Counted from the first letter of the stretch, positions 27,768 to 37,418 are shown. The stretch: DNA of 64,000 nt from Bradyrhizobium sp. OK095 (GCF_900109945.1 NZ_FOBX01000005.1:124001-188000), one strand, 5' to 3'. Notes: generated by a model from the letters alone, not told the origin. Numbers and translations: made by a program.

Positions 27768-28161
27768 GGTCCTGATATCCTTGTTTTTGCGGCAGGTTGG
27801 CTAGGCCCAGAAGGCACCCGAACCGAACCCCCTAAGATCAAACATTCGCGATATTGCGATGGTTGACGCTCATATAGGAGGGGGGGTGGGGCCCGCAAGG
27901 ACCGAACGCAAGTTTCGGCCGTGAAAACATTGGGTTTTGGAAGATCATATCCGGGCTGGACCGCCCTTGCGGGTGAGGATTTATTAACAGGTTCAGGCTT
28001 CGGCCTGCCCCCGCCACGATGATCTGCCCGGCCCTGTTACCGGCGGGCCAAACCCGCTAAAAGGCGGACCGGCCGGACAGCCTCACGAGGCTGCTTCGCG
28101 CGACAAATCGGCCCGATGGCCGACCATCGAACGGCCTCAATGTGAACCAATCAGAGTGCCC
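27768..28161. other. 394-bp divergent region between dnaK and a secreted-protein gene
   Basis: It holds the dnaK leader (about 95 bases) and promoter. The remaining 260 bp towards the plus-strand gene are GC-rich, with short direct and inverted words (such as AGGTTCAGGCTTCGGCCTG and GGCCCGATGGCCGACC). No ORF or clear promoter for the rightward gene was recognised. Confidence 0.6.
27872..27899 (-). promoter_or_regulatory. RpoH (sigma-32) type promoter of dnaK
   Basis: On the minus strand CTTG (27896-27899) is followed by exactly 17 bases and then CCTATATG (-10 box at 27872-27878). This is the alphaproteobacterial RpoH consensus CTTG-N17-CYTATNT. The predicted start is near 27863-27866, giving a leader of about 97 bases before the dnaK ATG. 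Confidence 0.8.
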
Positions 28162-29103
28162 ATGAAGCTGATCCGCCCCCTCGCCGCGCTCGCCCTCCTC
28201 ATTGCCACAGCACTTCCGGCCCTCGGCGCCGACGCCGTCTACCCACCGGGCTTGCGCCTCGGCATGGTGCCGCTGGTCGGCTTAAGCACAGCAAAAACCT
28301 TTCCCGGCTTCGAGAGCGAGGACGGCAACGTCAAGGTGCTGATCACCGAGCTGCCGCCGGCGGCCTACGGCGAGGTCGTGAGCGCCTTCAATGCCAATAC
28401 GGCCGGCACCAACGGCGTCAAGCAGGACAAGATCGAGACGCCTGCGGGCCTTGCCTATTTCACCACCGAGAGCGGCAAGGCCGGCGAGACTCCTGTGCGG
28501 CGCTATTCGATGATTGTGCCGGGCGCCGGCTTCTCCGGCTATGTCGCGGTGCAGATCCCGGAGAATGCGACCAAGATCTACACCGACGAAGCGGTACGGC
28601 AGATGTTTGCGAGCACTGTGACCCGCAAGCAGGTCTCGGCCGACGAGCAGATCGGGCTGATGCCGTTCAAGATCACCGATCTCGCCGACTTCAAGGACGT
28701 CCGCACGCTGGCGCCGGGCTCCAGCATCATCCTGGCCGACGGCGACGAGAGCACAGGCTATGAGTCGAAGCCGTTCATGATCCTCGGCCTGATCGGTGCC
28801 ACCCCGCAAGCCGCCGACGACCGCGCCCGTTTCGCACAGGAAGCTGCGCTCCAGATCCCCGGCGTTCGCGAATCGCGCGTCACCATGTCGGAGCCGATCC
28901 GCATCAACGGCCAGCAGGGTTTTGAGACCCGGATCGACGGCATCAGCGGCAAGGACAAGATCCCCGTGACCGTGGTGCAGTGGATCCGCTTCTCGAGCGG
29001 CGGCGCCTCGCTCCGCATCATCGCCAGCGCCCCGCGTGATCAGTGGCTGGCGGCTTTCGCCCGCTTCCGTTCCGTGCGCGACGGAATTCAGCCGAAGGGC
29101 TAG
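28162..29103 (+). CDS. Secreted protein of unknown function
   Basis: 313 aa. A Sec signal peptide is clear (MKLIRPLAALALLIATALPALGADA, cleavage after ALG-A or near it). The mature part has a repeated alpha/beta look with VKVLITELPPAAYGEV and a second half with RVTMSEPIRINGQQGFETRIDG and SLRIIASAPRDQWLAAFARF. I do not recognise a named family. A GTG two codons upstream (28156) is an alternative start. It is divergent from dnaK and followed by the nicotinamidase gene 93 bp downstream. Confidence 0.8.
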   Translation: MKLIRPLAALALLIATALPALGADAVYPPGLRLGMVPLVGLSTAKTFPGFESEDGNVKVLITELPPAAYGEVVSAFNANTAGTNGVKQDKIETPAGLAYFTTESGKAGETPVRRYSMIVPGAGFSGYVAVQIPENATKIYTDEAVRQMFASTVTRKQVSADEQIGLMPFKITDLADFKDVRTLAPGSSIILADGDESTGYESKPFMILGLIGATPQAADDRARFAQEAALQIPGVRESRVTMSEPIRINGQQGFETRIDGISGKDKIPVTVVQWIRFSSGGASLRIIASAPRDQWLAAFARFRSVRDGIQPKG

Positions 29104-29196
29104 CTGCTGGACAGATCAGGCTGCATTTTCGGGCTTCTGTTCGCTCGCGCGCGGAACTAGGCTTCGCCTCCATTGGCTCACAAGGGGAGGCGAACG

Positions 29197-29919
29197 ATGC
29201 TGGATCGGCGACAAGTCTTGGCGGCGCTTGGAACGACGGCCCTCGTAGCCCTCGCACCAAGCGCACTCTTTGCAGCAGCCTCGATCAAGCCCGACGATAC
29301 CTCCGCACTGCTCGTGATCGACGTGCAAAACTGCTTCCTGCCGGGCGGCAGCCTTGCGGTGAAGGAAGGCGAGCAGGTGGTGCCCGTCATCAACAAGATG
29401 GCAAAAGCGTTTTCGAATGTGGTGATGACGCAGGACTGGCACACGCCCGGTCATGTTTCGTTTGCGTCGGTCCACGCGGGCAAAAAACCGTTCGAGACCG
29501 TCGATCTTCCCTACGGCAAGCAGGTGCTGTGGCCGGACCATTGCGTGCAGGGCACCGACGGCGCGGCACTGTCGAAGGACCTTTCGATCCCGCACGCCGA
29601 GCTCATCATCCGCAAGGGTTTTCACAAGGACGTCGACAGCTATTCGGCCTTCCTCGAAGCCGACGGCAAGACCTCGACGGGACTCGCCGGCTATCTCAAG
29701 GGGCGCAAAATCAAGCGCGTCTTCGTTGTAGGGCTGGCGACAGATTTCTGCGTCGCCTGGACCGCGCTCGACGCGCGCAAGGCCGGCTTCGAGGTTTATG
29801 TCGTGGAAGACGCCTGCCGCGGCATCGACAATCAGGGCTCGCTCGCCAAAGCCTGGGCCGATATGGCCAAGGCCGGCGTGAAGCGGATTCAGTCTGGCGA
29901 TATCGCGGCGAGCGCGTAA
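29197..29919 (+). CDS. pncA: Nicotinamidase (isochorismatase-like hydrolase), probably exported
   Basis: 240 aa. An N-terminal twin-arginine-like signal (LDRRQVLAALGTTALVALAPS) precedes the hydrolase. Catalytic residues fit PncA: Asp42 in VIDVQNCFLPGG, the metal ligands in QDWHTPGHVSFAS, Lys in IIRKGF and the nucleophile Cys in GLATDFCVAWTALDA (about 179). It converts nicotinamide to nicotinate for NAD salvage. The signal predicts a periplasmic enzyme, unlike the cytosolic E. coli form. AGGGGAGG at 29183-29190 supports ATG 29197. Convergent with grpE. Confidence 0.88.
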   Translation: MLDRRQVLAALGTTALVALAPSALFAAASIKPDDTSALLVIDVQNCFLPGGSLAVKEGEQVVPVINKMAKAFSNVVMTQDWHTPGHVSFASVHAGKKPFETVDLPYGKQVLWPDHCVQGTDGAALSKDLSIPHAELIIRKGFHKDVDSYSAFLEADGKTSTGLAGYLKGRKIKRVFVVGLATDFCVAWTALDARKAGFEVYVVEDACRGIDNQGSLAKAWADMAKAGVKRIQSGDIAASA

Positions 29920-29935
29920 GCGGCGCTTACGCCGC

Positions 29936-30541
29936 TCAGTTCGACTCGTTGCTGTTCGCGGCCGCCGCGGCCTTTGCGCCACCCTTGGCGACACCGACCA
30001 GCGCCGGACGCAGCACACGCTCGCCGATGGTGTAGCCGGCCTGCATGACCTGCACGACGGTGCCTGTTGGCACCGACGCATCGGGCACCTCGTACATCGC
30101 CTGATGGAAGTTCGGGTCGAACTTCTGGCCCTGCGGATCGAGCTTCTTCACGCCGTGCTTTTCCAGCGCGTTGAGCAGCGAGCGCTCGGTGAGCTCGACG
30201 CCCTCGATCAGCGAGGTCAGGCCGGCATCGGCCGCGGCGCGGGCATCGGCCGGAACGGCATCGAGCGCACGCTGGAGATTGTCGGCGATGTCGAGCACGT
30301 CACGGGCAAAGCCGGTGACGCCGTAGAGCTTGGAGTCAGCGACCTCCTTGGCGGTGCGCTTGCGCAGGTTTTCCATCTCGGCCAGCGTCCGCAACATGCG
30401 GTCGCGCGCCTCGGCGGCTTCCTTCTGCAACAACTCGACCGAACCGGGCTCGGGATCGTCGGGCATGATGTAGGGCTTTGACACCACGGGCTCGCCGGCT
30501 GCAGCGGTCGTGTCGTCGGGGTGCCCGTCTCGATCGGTCAT
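29936..30541 (-). CDS. grpE: GrpE nucleotide exchange factor
   Basis: 201 aa. An acidic disordered N-terminus leads into the long helix ([27 protein letters not shown]), and the C-terminal beta-domain carries the GrpE signature [20 protein letters not shown] and [21 protein letters not shown]. It releases ADP from DnaK. It lies 96 bp after hrcA on the same strand, the common hrcA-grpE operon. CTTG at 30609-30612 in the gap is only weakly followed by an RpoH-like -10. Confidence 0.96.
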   Translation of the reverse strand: MTDRDGHPDDTTAAAGEPVVSKPYIMPDDPEPGSVELLQKEAAEARDRMLRTLAEMENLRKRTAKEVADSKLYGVTGFARDVLDIADNLQRALDAVPADARAAADAGLTSLIEGVELTERSLLNALEKHGVKKLDPQGQKFDPNFHQAMYEVPDASVPTGTVVQVMQAGYTIGERVLRPALVGVAKGGAKAAAAANSNESN

Positions 30542-30637
30542 CGGCTCTCTTCTCGAACTGGTCTCAAGGGATTGTTGGCCCGGATATCGTGCCTAAGCGT
30601 GCGAAAATCAAGCGCCTGTGATCGGAGGAAACGCCGG

Positions 30638-31726
30638 TCAGCCCCCCAAAAGGCGGCTGACGATGCGGGCGGCGTAGTCCACGGTCGGGATTACACGGGC
30701 ATAATTCAGCCGTGTCGGCCCGATCACGCCCAAAACGCCGACGATATGGCCGGCGGCATCCCGATAGGGCGAGATGATGGTGGAGGAGCCGGACAGCGAG
30801 AAAAGCTTGTTCTCGCTGCCGATGAAGATTCGCACACCTTCTGCGGTCTCGGCGCGGCCCAGGAGATCGATGACGCCGCGCTTGGTCTCGAGATCGTCGA
30901 ACAACAGGCGAACCCGCTCGAGATCCTCCAATGCATGCAGGTCTTCGAGCAAATTGGCGTGACCACGGACGATGAGCTGACGGTCCTCTTTCTCGCCGCC
31001 GGACCAGCTGGCAATGCCGGCCGAGATCACCTTCTGGGTCAATTGATCGAGCTCGGTGCGCGCTTCGCCAAGCGCGGTCTCGAGTTCCAGCCGCGCCTCC
31101 GCCAGCGTCCGGCCGCGTATCCTGGCATTGAGGAAATTGCCGGCCTCCGTCAGCGCCGAGGATGGAACCCCCGGCGGCAGCGTCAGCACGCGGTTTTCGA
31201 CCTGGCCGTCCTCGCCGACCAGGATCACCAGCGCCTTTTCGGGTTCCAGACGGACGAATTCGATGTGTTTCAGCCGCGCATTGGATTTCGGCGTCAGCAC
31301 CACGGCCGCGGCGCGGGTGAGGCCGGACAGCCGCGTTAGCGCCTCTTCCAGCGCCGCCTCAACCGACTGCGCGTGTCCGACGGAGGTCAGCTGGCTCTGG
31401 ATCGCTTGACGCTCGGCGTCGTTGAGGTCGCCGACCTGCATCAGGGCGTCGACGAAGAAGCGCAGGCCAAGTTCCGTCGGCAGCCGGCCGGCGGAGGTGT
31501 GCGGCGCATAGACCAGGCCGAGCTGCTCCAGATCGGCCATGACATTGCGGACCGAGGCCGGCGACAGCGGCATGGCGATCAGCCGCGAGATATTGCGCGA
31601 GCCCACCGGCTCGCCGGTCGCGAGATAGCTTTCGACAATTTGACGAAAGATGTCGCGAGAACGCTCGTTGAGCTGGGCGAGGCCCGCGCGCGGCGCGATC
31701 AGATGGATCGGATCGTGATGGGCCAC
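30638..31726 (-). CDS. hrcA: Heat-inducible transcription repressor HrcA
   Basis: 362 aa. The N-terminal winged-helix domain has [26 protein letters not shown] and [18 protein letters not shown], the typical HrcA signature; the GAF-like domain follows. HrcA binds CIRCE elements and represses groESL operons. GTG 31726 is chosen because CAGGAG lies 8 bases upstream and the protein then begins just before the conserved helix; the longer frame upstream overlaps the divergent rph promoter and gene. No CIRCE is present in this window, so its targets are elsewhere. Confidence 0.93.
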   Translation of the reverse strand: MAHHDPIHLIAPRAGLAQLNERSRDIFRQIVESYLATGEPVGSRNISRLIAMPLSPASVRNVMADLEQLGLVYAPHTSAGRLPTELGLRFFVDALMQVGDLNDAERQAIQSQLTSVGHAQSVEAALEEALTRLSGLTRAAAVVLTPKSNARLKHIEFVRLEPEKALVILVGEDGQVENRVLTLPPGVPSSALTEAGNFLNARIRGRTLAEARLELETALGEARTELDQLTQKVISAGIASWSGGEKEDRQLIVRGHANLLEDLHALEDLERVRLLFDDLETKRGVIDLLGRAETAEGVRIFIGSENKLFSLSGSSTIISPYRDAAGHIVGVLGVIGPTRLNYARVIPTVDYAARIVSRLLGG

Positions 31727-31738
31727 GGGCGTAACTCC

Positions 31739-31780
31739 TGTCAGACGCTCATAATTTGTCCATCCCTGAGGCATCTGACA
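31739..31780. promoter_or_regulatory. Inverted repeat upstream of hrcA
   Basis: Arms TGTCAGACGC (31739-31748) and GCATCTGACA (31771-31780) pair at 9 of 10 positions, with a 22-bp spacer. The arrangement begins 13 bp upstream of the hrcA GTG. A TTGTCA with AT-rich DNA downstream lies within it on the minus strand. It does not match CIRCE. Either an operator or a leader structure is possible. Confidence 0.4.
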
Positions 31781-31894
31781 AGCGTGGCGTTTGCGGGGTG
31801 GACAACCGGGGGTGAAAAAGCCTTGTTCTCCCCACTCACCCCCCCTACAAGCACCGCGAATAGCCCTTTTCCGAGAGTTTTGGAGGATTTCCCC

Positions 31895-32608
31895 ATGCGG
31901 CCAAGCCGCCGTGCGCCCGACGAATTGCGCCCCGTGACGCTCGAGCGTGGCGTGGTCAAATATGCGGAAGGCTCCTGCCTGGTGAAATTCGGCGACACCC
32001 ATGTGCTGGTGACGGCCACGCTGGAAGACCGCCTGCCGCCGTGGCTGAAGGGCCAGGGCCGCGGCTGGGTCACCGCCGAATACGGCATGCTGCCGCGCGC
32101 GACCTCCGAACGCACCCGCCGCGAAGCCTCTGCCGGCAAGCAGAGCGGCCGCACCGTCGAGATCCAGCGCCTGATCGGCCGCTCGCTTCGTACCATCGTC
32201 GATCTCGAAGCGCTCGGCGAACGCCAGATCACAGTCGATTGCGATGTGCTTCAGGCCGACGGCGGTACCCGCACAGCCTCGATCACGGGTGCCTGGGTCG
32301 CGCTCGCCGATTGCCTCAACTGGATGAAGGCGCGCAACATGATCAAGGCCAAGGTGTTGCGCGACAACGTCGCCGCGATCTCCTGCGGCATCTATAACGG
32401 CACGCCCGTGCTCGACCTCGACTATGCCGAGGATTCGGAAGCCCAGACCGACGCCAATTTCGTCATGACCGGCGATGGCCGCATCATCGAGGTGCAGGGC
32501 ACGGCGGAACGCGAGCCGTTTACGCAGGAAGAGTTCCTGGCGCTGATGGCACTGGCCCAGAAGGGCATCGCGCGTCTGGTGGACTTGCAGAAACTGGCTG
32601 TCGCGTAG
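31895..32608 (+). CDS. rph: Ribonuclease PH
   Basis: 237 aa. [18 protein letters not shown] at the start, [28 protein letters not shown] in the middle and [18 protein letters not shown] (the catalytic phosphorolytic site) are family signatures. It trims the 3' ends of tRNA precursors phosphorolytically. GGAGG at 31882-31886 supports ATG 31895. Divergent from hrcA and 11 bp upstream of rdgB. Confidence 0.97.
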   Translation: MRPSRRAPDELRPVTLERGVVKYAEGSCLVKFGDTHVLVTATLEDRLPPWLKGQGRGWVTAEYGMLPRATSERTRREASAGKQSGRTVEIQRLIGRSLRTIVDLEALGERQITVDCDVLQADGGTRTASITGAWVALADCLNWMKARNMIKAKVLRDNVAAISCGIYNGTPVLDLDYAEDSEAQTDANFVMTGDGRIIEVQGTAEREPFTQEEFLALMALAQKGIARLVDLQKLAVA

Positions 32609-32619
32609 TCAATAGACCC

Positions 32620-33255
32620 ATGCACCGCCGAATCACCGGAAAGCTCGTCATCGCCACCCACAATCCCGGCAAGCTCGCCGAGATGAAGGAGCTTTTGGCG
32701 CCTCACGGCATCGAGGCGGTGTCGGCCGGCGAGCTCGGCCTGCCCGAGCCCGAAGAGACCGGTAGCGATTTCCGCAGCAACGCTGCGATCAAGGCGATCG
32801 CCGCAGCGCAGGCGACCAAGCTTCCGTCCTTCGCCGATGATTCCGGCATCGTCGTCGACGCACTCGACGGCGCGCCCGGCATTTTCTCCGCGCGTTGGGC
32901 CGGTCCGAACAAAGACTTCGCCGCGGCGATGGCGCAGATCGAGCGCCTTTTGCAGGAGCGCGGCGCCACCACGCCGGACAAACGCAAAGCGCATTTCGTC
33001 TCCGCGCTCTGCGTCGCCTGGCCCGATGACCATCTCGAAGAGGTCGAGGCGCGCGTTGACGGCACCTTGGTCTGGCCGCCGCGCGGCACCGCCGGCTTCG
33101 GCTACGACCCGACGTTTTTGCCCGATGGACACGACCGCACCTTCGGCGAGATGACCAGTATCGAGAAGCACGGCCTGCCGCCGCTCGGCCTCGGCCTGTC
33201 GCATCGCGCCCGCGCCTTCGTGAAACTGGCGGAGATCTGCCTTGAGCCGCGCTAA
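32620..33255 (+). CDS. rdgB: Non-canonical purine NTP pyrophosphatase (RdgB/HAM1)
   Basis: 211 aa. [15 protein letters not shown] (nucleotide loop), [12 protein letters not shown] (metal-binding acidic residues), [15 protein letters not shown] and SHRARAF are the HAM1 signatures. It hydrolyses ITP, dITP and XTP to monophosphates and keeps them out of DNA and RNA. It lies in an rph-rdgB-hemW operon and its end overlaps the hemW start by 14 bp. Confidence 0.96.
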   Translation: MHRRITGKLVIATHNPGKLAEMKELLAPHGIEAVSAGELGLPEPEETGSDFRSNAAIKAIAAAQATKLPSFADDSGIVVDALDGAPGIFSARWAGPNKDFAAAMAQIERLLQERGATTPDKRKAHFVSALCVAWPDDHLEEVEARVDGTLVWPPRGTAGFGYDPTFLPDGHDRTFGEMTSIEKHGLPPLGLGLSHRARAFVKLAEICLEPR

Positions 33256-34396
33256 CGAAGCCTTCGGCGTCTACGTGCACTGGCCGTTCTGCCTGTCGAA
33301 GTGCCCGTATTGCGACTTCAACAGCCACGTCCGCCACGCCCCCATCGATGAGGCGCGGTTTGCGTCAGCCTTCGCGCGCGAAATCGAAACGACCGCGCAG
33401 CGTTCACCCGGCCGCGAGGTCACCTCGATCTTCCTCGGCGGCGGCACGCCGTCGCTGATGCAGCCCGCAACCGTCGGTGCGGTGCTCGACGCCATCGGCA
33501 AGCACTGGAAAGTTGCCAGCGACGTCGAAGTCACGCTGGAAGCCAACCCGACCAGCGTCGAAGCCACGCGCTTCGCCGGCTATCGCTCAGCCGGCGTCAA
33601 TCGCGTCTCGCTCGGGGTGCAGGCACTCGATGACGCCTCGCTGAAGGCGCTGGGTCGGATGCACAGCGCGCGCGAGGCACTCGATGCAGTCGCCATCGCG
33701 CGCCGCTCGTTCGATCGTTATTCGTTCGATTTGATCTACGCCCGCCCCGACCAGACGCCGGCGATGTGGGCCGACGAGCTAAAGCTCGCGATCAGCGAGG
33801 CGGCCGAGCATCTGTCGCTCTATCAATTGACGATCGAGGAAGGCACGCCGTTCTTCGGCCTGTACCAGGCCGGCAAACTGAAGACGCCGGACGAAGCGGT
33901 GGCGCGCGCGCTCTACGACGTCACGCAGGAGACCTGCGACAAGCTCGGCCTGCCCGCCTACGAGATTTCCAACCACGCGCGGCGTGGCGCCGAGTGCCGG
34001 CACAATCTGGTCTACTGGCGCGGCGAGGAATATGCCGGCATCGGCCCCGGCGCACATGGCCGGCTCGACATCGACGGCATCAGGCACGCCACCGCCACCG
34101 AGAAGCGTCCCGAAGCCTGGCTGATGCGCGTCGAGACCAACGGCCACGGAAACGTCACCGATGATCTCCTCAACAGCGAAGAGCGCGCCGACGAATTTTT
34201 GCTGATGGGATTGCGCTTGGCGGAAGGCATCGACCCCGAGCGCTACAAAGCCCTCTCTGGCCGCTCGCTCGATCCCAAGCGCATCACGCTGCTGCGTGAA
34301 GAGGGTGCAATCACCGTCGACCCTACAGGGCGGCTGCGTGTGACGAGCAGCGGATTCCCAGTGCTAGACGCGGTGGTCGCGGATCTCGCGGCGTAA
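33242..34396 (+). CDS. hemW: Radical SAM protein HemW (heme chaperone)
   Basis: 384 aa. The radical SAM cluster motif CLSKCPYC is at about residues 17-24, followed by DFNSH, which fits HemW rather than true HemN coproporphyrinogen oxidase (HemN has an extra Cys after CxxxCxxC). [10 protein letters not shown] and [18 protein letters not shown] are further family signatures. HemW binds heme and inserts it into respiratory enzymes. The start is a TTG at 33242, overlapping rdgB by 14 bp. The next start would cut into the iron-sulfur region. The stop codon is the first part of a palindromic repeat. Confidence 0.92.
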   Translation: MSRANEAFGVYVHWPFCLSKCPYCDFNSHVRHAPIDEARFASAFAREIETTAQRSPGREVTSIFLGGGTPSLMQPATVGAVLDAIGKHWKVASDVEVTLEANPTSVEATRFAGYRSAGVNRVSLGVQALDDASLKALGRMHSAREALDAVAIARRSFDRYSFDLIYARPDQTPAMWADELKLAISEAAEHLSLYQLTIEEGTPFFGLYQAGKLKTPDEAVARALYDVTQETCDKLGLPAYEISNHARRGAECRHNLVYWRGEEYAGIGPGAHGRLDIDGIRHATATEKRPEAWLMRVETNGHGNVTDDLLNSEERADEFLLMGLRLAEGIDPERYKALSGRSLDPKRITLLREEGAITVDPTGRLRVTSSGFPVLDAVVADLAA

Positions 34397-34462
34397 CCCA
34401 CCAATTTCGTCCAGTGCACGCGGAAGCATGGTGGGTTACGCCTTCGGCTAACCCACCCTACG
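34393..34462. repeat. Intergenic palindromic repeat, family F
   Basis: GTAACCCACC, GGTGGGTTACGCC and GGCTAACCCACCCTACGG are arranged so that the middle element can pair with either side. The hemW TAA stop (34394-34396) is its first part. Confidence 0.85.
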
Positions 34463-34478
34463 GCACCGTTGTCCTGAA

Positions 34479-35732
34479 CTACGCCCCAAAACTCTTCGGC
34501 GAGCCCGCAACTGCTACGCCGCCGCCGGTCGTCACCTTCATCACCGCAAGCCCGCGTTCATTCGTGCCATCCGCGCGGAAGCGGAACAGGCCGTCGATGC
34601 CTGCGAAGCCGGAAGGGTTGGTGAGCACATCCGGCGAGAAGCGCGTGGGACCCTGCGTGCGTGCGAGCGCGGCGACGAGGGCGACCGCGTCATAGGCGAG
34701 CGTTGCGGTGCGGATCGGCTCGGCGCCGTATTTGGTACGATAGCGGCCGGAGAACGCGCGAAAACCGGCCGGATCGGGCGCGGCGTAGAGACCGCCTTGC
34801 AAGCTCGCATTGGCATAGACGCGCGGATTGTCCCAAAGCCCGGTGCCGAGCAGCTGGATATTGCGCAAATTCGCACCCGCCGCGGTCATCGCGTCGGCCA
34901 CCGTGACCACGGCGTCGCCGTCATCGGCAATGAACAGCGCATCCGCGCCGCCGAGCTGCTGCGCCACGGTGCGCGCCGGCGTGGCGCGATCGGCGCCGTA
35001 TTTCTCGAACGCGACGATGCGGCCGCCACGCCGCGGCACCGCTGCCTTCACGGCGGCTTCGACAACATTGCCATAGGCGTTATCAGGCACGAGCACGGCT
35101 ACGGAGCGCTTTCCGATGCTGGCGGAATATTCGACGATGCGATTGACGTCGGACTCCGGCAGGAAAGAGAGCAGATAGACGCCGCGGCCGGCGATGCTGG
35201 AATCAGTCGAGAACGCGATCACCGAGATGCTGCGCGTACGCGCGACCTGCGCCACCGCCGGCACCGACTGCGCGAACAGCGGTCCCAAAATGATCTCGGC
35301 GCCTTCGTCAACCGCCTGCTGCGCACCGGCCTGCGCACCTTGCGGGCTGCCGTTGTCGTCCTTGATCAGGAGCTGGATGTTGGGATTCTGGAACTCGGCC
35401 AGCGCCATCTCCGCGGCGTTACGCATCGACTGCGCGGCGAGGCCGGCATTGCCCGAGGCCGAGAGCGGCAGGATCACGGCGACCTTGACCCCGCCGGTGC
35501 CTGCGGTCGTGGCCTGCTGCGGGGGACCTGCCGGCTGGGCCGGGGGCGGGGAGGAGCTGCTGAACGGATTGGAGAACTGGCTGAGGCTCTGCTGCACGCC
35601 GGCGCAGGCCGACAGCAGCGGCGCGCCAAGCAATAGGCCGAGCGCGCTCCGCCGGGTTGCCCCTGATATCTGGGGCCCCTGAACGGGAGACTCCTCCGAA
35701 GTGGAAGATCTGGGATCACGCGGGCCGAACAT
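34479..35732 (-). CDS. Penicillin-binding protein activator-like lipoprotein (LpoA/ABC-binding fold)
   Basis: 417 aa. A lipobox LLSAC near residue 40 follows a basic N-terminus and a hydrophobic stretch, so the protein is probably an anchored lipoprotein. A Ser/Pro/Ala-rich linker (about 55-80) leads to a type I periplasmic-binding fold (KVAVILPLSASGNAGLAAQSMRNAAEMAL, then ILGPLFAQSVPAVAQVA). Homologues next to rsmI-yraN are named LpoA-like and relate to E. coli LpoA, which activates PBP1A; the alphaproteobacterial proteins are shorter and untested. It is divergent from rsmI with a 340-bp gap. Confidence 0.82.
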   Translation of the reverse strand: MFGPRDPRSSTSEESPVQGPQISGATRRSALGLLLGAPLLSACAGVQQSLSQFSNPFSSSSPPPAQPAGPPQQATTAGTGGVKVAVILPLSASGNAGLAAQSMRNAAEMALAEFQNPNIQLLIKDDNGSPQGAQAGAQQAVDEGAEIILGPLFAQSVPAVAQVARTRSISVIAFSTDSSIAGRGVYLLSFLPESDVNRIVEYSASIGKRSVAVLVPDNAYGNVVEAAVKAAVPRRGGRIVAFEKYGADRATPARTVAQQLGGADALFIADDGDAVVTVADAMTAAGANLRNIQLLGTGLWDNPRVYANASLQGGLYAAPDPAGFRAFSGRYRTKYGAEPIRTATLAYDAVALVAALARTQGPTRFSPDVLTNPSGFAGIDGLFRFRADGTNERGLAVMKVTTGGGVAVAGSPKSFGA

Positions 35733-36072
35733 GGCAGCTTCTCTTCTGACCAGCCGTCGGCCGGCCGATCACAACAACTCTTTCCGCGACAGAACCCGCG
35801 GATTCAGGCATATTGTCGACAAATAGTTAACTAAAACAAAAGGATAATGACCGCTTAACGCGGCCGCACCTTAAGGTCTGGCTAGCTGTTCACCGTCCGT
35901 CACCCCGCATCAAGGCGGCGTTTCCGCCCTGAATATGGCGCTGACGGCTCATTCCCTCTCGAATGTGATGCCTCACGGATCACATTCCAGCCTTCCCACC
36001 CCTCACCTCGGCCCGATCTTTTTCGGAGGACCGGTTCCCAGTCCCGGGGATCATGCCTAAGTTCGATTCATT
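35733..36072. other. 340-bp divergent region between the LpoA-like gene and rsmI
   Basis: The part near the lipoprotein gene is AT-rich (about 35815-35860, containing AAATAGTTAACTAAAACAAA). The rest holds a GGCGG/CCGCC hairpin near 35911-35925 and the inverted repeat at 35961-35987. No ORF is supported. Both promoters should be here, but I cannot assign them. Confidence 0.6.
35961..35987. repeat. Perfect inverted repeat upstream of rsmI
   Basis: GAATGTGAT and ATCACATTC, 9-bp arms with a 9-bp spacer. It resembles a CRP-type dyad in sequence, but the spacing (TGTGA-N11-TCACA) is too wide for CRP. It may be an operator or a hairpin in the rsmI leader. Confidence 0.6.
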
Positions 36073-37023
36073 ATGCGCGCAAAGCCGGCCCCGATAAATA
36101 CACCTGAAACTACGGATCCCGCCTCGCGCGGTTTCTCCATCGACGCCCATCGGCTCACCGCGCCGAAGGCGGCGCCGGGGCTGCACCTGGTCGCGACCCC
36201 GATCGGCAATCTCGGCGACATCACACTGCGGGCGCTTCAGACCCTCGCCGGCGTCGATGTCATCGCCTGCGAGGACACCCGCATCACGCGACGCCTGACC
36301 GAGCGCTACGCCATCACGGCCCAGCTCAAGCAATATCACGAGCACAACGCCGAAGCCGCGCGTCCAAAGATTCTGGAGGCGCTTGCGGCAGGCGGCTCGA
36401 TCGCGCTGGTGTCGGACGCCGGCACGCCGCTGATCTCCGATCCCGGCTTCAAGCTGGTGCGCGAGGTCTGCGCCGCCGGCCACGCAGTCTATGCGCTGCC
36501 CGGCCCGTCCTCGGTGCTGGCGGCGCTGTCGGTCGCGGCGCTGCCGACCGACCGCTTCTTCTTCGAAGGCTTTTTGCCGTCAAAATCCGCTGCGCGAAAA
36601 TCGCGCCTCACCGAGCTCGCGCGCATCGATGCGACGCTGGTGATGTTCGACTCCGGCAACCGCGTGCAGGACACGCTCGCCGAACTCGCCGAGATCATGG
36701 GCACGCGCGAGGCCGCAATCTGCCGCGAGCTGACCAAGCTGCACGAGGAAATCTCGCGCGCGACTCTAAGCGAGCTGGCGCGCGACGCCGATGCACTGGA
36801 AACGCGCGGCGAATTCGTGCTGGTGATCGCTCCGCCGCCGGCCGACGCCGAGATGCTGACATCGGATGCGCTGGACGATCTGCTGCGCGAGCAGCTTGGC
36901 GCGCACAGCGTCAAGGATGCGGTCGCGCATGCCGTCGCACTGTCAGGCCGGCCGCGCCGGGAGGTCTATGCCCGCGCGCTCGAACTCGCCAAAGACTTAA
37001 GGGGCGACGATGGCGAAGACTGA
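36073..37023 (+). CDS. rsmI: 16S rRNA (cytidine1402-2'-O)-methyltransferase
   Basis: 316 aa tetrapyrrole-methylase fold. [17 protein letters not shown] at about residue 39 and [10 protein letters not shown] are the RsmI signatures, and [13 protein letters not shown] (about 119) lies in the SAM site. It methylates the ribose of C1402 in the ribosomal P-site. A 35-residue N-terminal extension is present compared with E. coli. Its end overlaps yraN by 14 bp, as in many alphaproteobacteria. Confidence 0.95.
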   Translation: MRAKPAPINTPETTDPASRGFSIDAHRLTAPKAAPGLHLVATPIGNLGDITLRALQTLAGVDVIACEDTRITRRLTERYAITAQLKQYHEHNAEAARPKILEALAAGGSIALVSDAGTPLISDPGFKLVREVCAAGHAVYALPGPSSVLAALSVAALPTDRFFFEGFLPSKSAARKSRLTELARIDATLVMFDSGNRVQDTLAELAEIMGTREAAICRELTKLHEEISRATLSELARDADALETRGEFVLVIAPPPADAEMLTSDALDDLLREQLGAHSVKDAVAHAVALSGRPRREVYARALELAKDLRGDDGED

Positions 37024-37408
37024 GGGCGCGGAGCCGAAAACCGCCTCGCCCGAGCGCGTCGCCGCGTTCCGCACCGGTATCTCCGCCGAGAGCCGTGCCG
37101 CAGCCTTCCTGATGGCCAAGGGCTACCGCATCCTCGCCAAACGCTATCGCACGCCGCATGGCGAGATCGACATTGTGGCGCGCCGCCGCAACCTCATTGC
37201 CTTTGTCGAGGTCAAGGCCCGCGCCAGCCTCGATGAGGCCGCCTATGCCGTGACGCCGCGCCAGCAGCAGCGCATCGTCAACGCTGCGCAAGGCTGGCTC
37301 GTAGCGCATCCCGAGCATGCCGAATTCGAATTGCGATTCGACGCCATGCTGATTGCGCCGCGCTCACTTCCGCGCCATGTGTTGGCGGCATTCGACGCCT
37401 CGACCTGA
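37010..37408 (+). CDS. YraN/UPF0102 family nuclease-fold protein
   Basis: 132 aa. The restriction-endonuclease-like core [21 protein letters not shown] carries the D-x(n)-E-x-K pattern of the family; E and K in FVEVKAR are the likely metal-binding residues. [21 protein letters not shown] is the characteristic N-terminal part. The function is unknown; conservation beside rsmI suggests a link to translation or DNA processing. It overlaps rsmI by 14 bp and ends 10 bp before gshB. Confidence 0.9.
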   Translation: MAKTEGAEPKTASPERVAAFRTGISAESRAAAFLMAKGYRILAKRYRTPHGEIDIVARRRNLIAFVEVKARASLDEAAYAVTPRQQQRIVNAAQGWLVAHPEHAEFELRFDAMLIAPRSLPRHVLAAFDAST

Positions 37409-37418
37409 AAGGCAGACC

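Noticed and set aside
30584..30612. RpoH promoter for grpE
   Set aside because: CTTG is present at 30609-30612, but the sequence 17 bases downstream (CACGATAT) deviates from CYTATNT. It is too weak to list.
31727..31894. CIRCE element near hrcA
   Set aside because: I looked for TTAGCACTC-N9-GAGTGCTAA here and upstream of dnaK and grpE. No match with even six identities per arm was seen.
35961..35987. CRP/FNR binding site
   Set aside because: The half-sites TGTGAT/ATCACA look right but the spacing is TGTGA-N11-TCACA, not N6, so CRP cannot bind it in the usual way.
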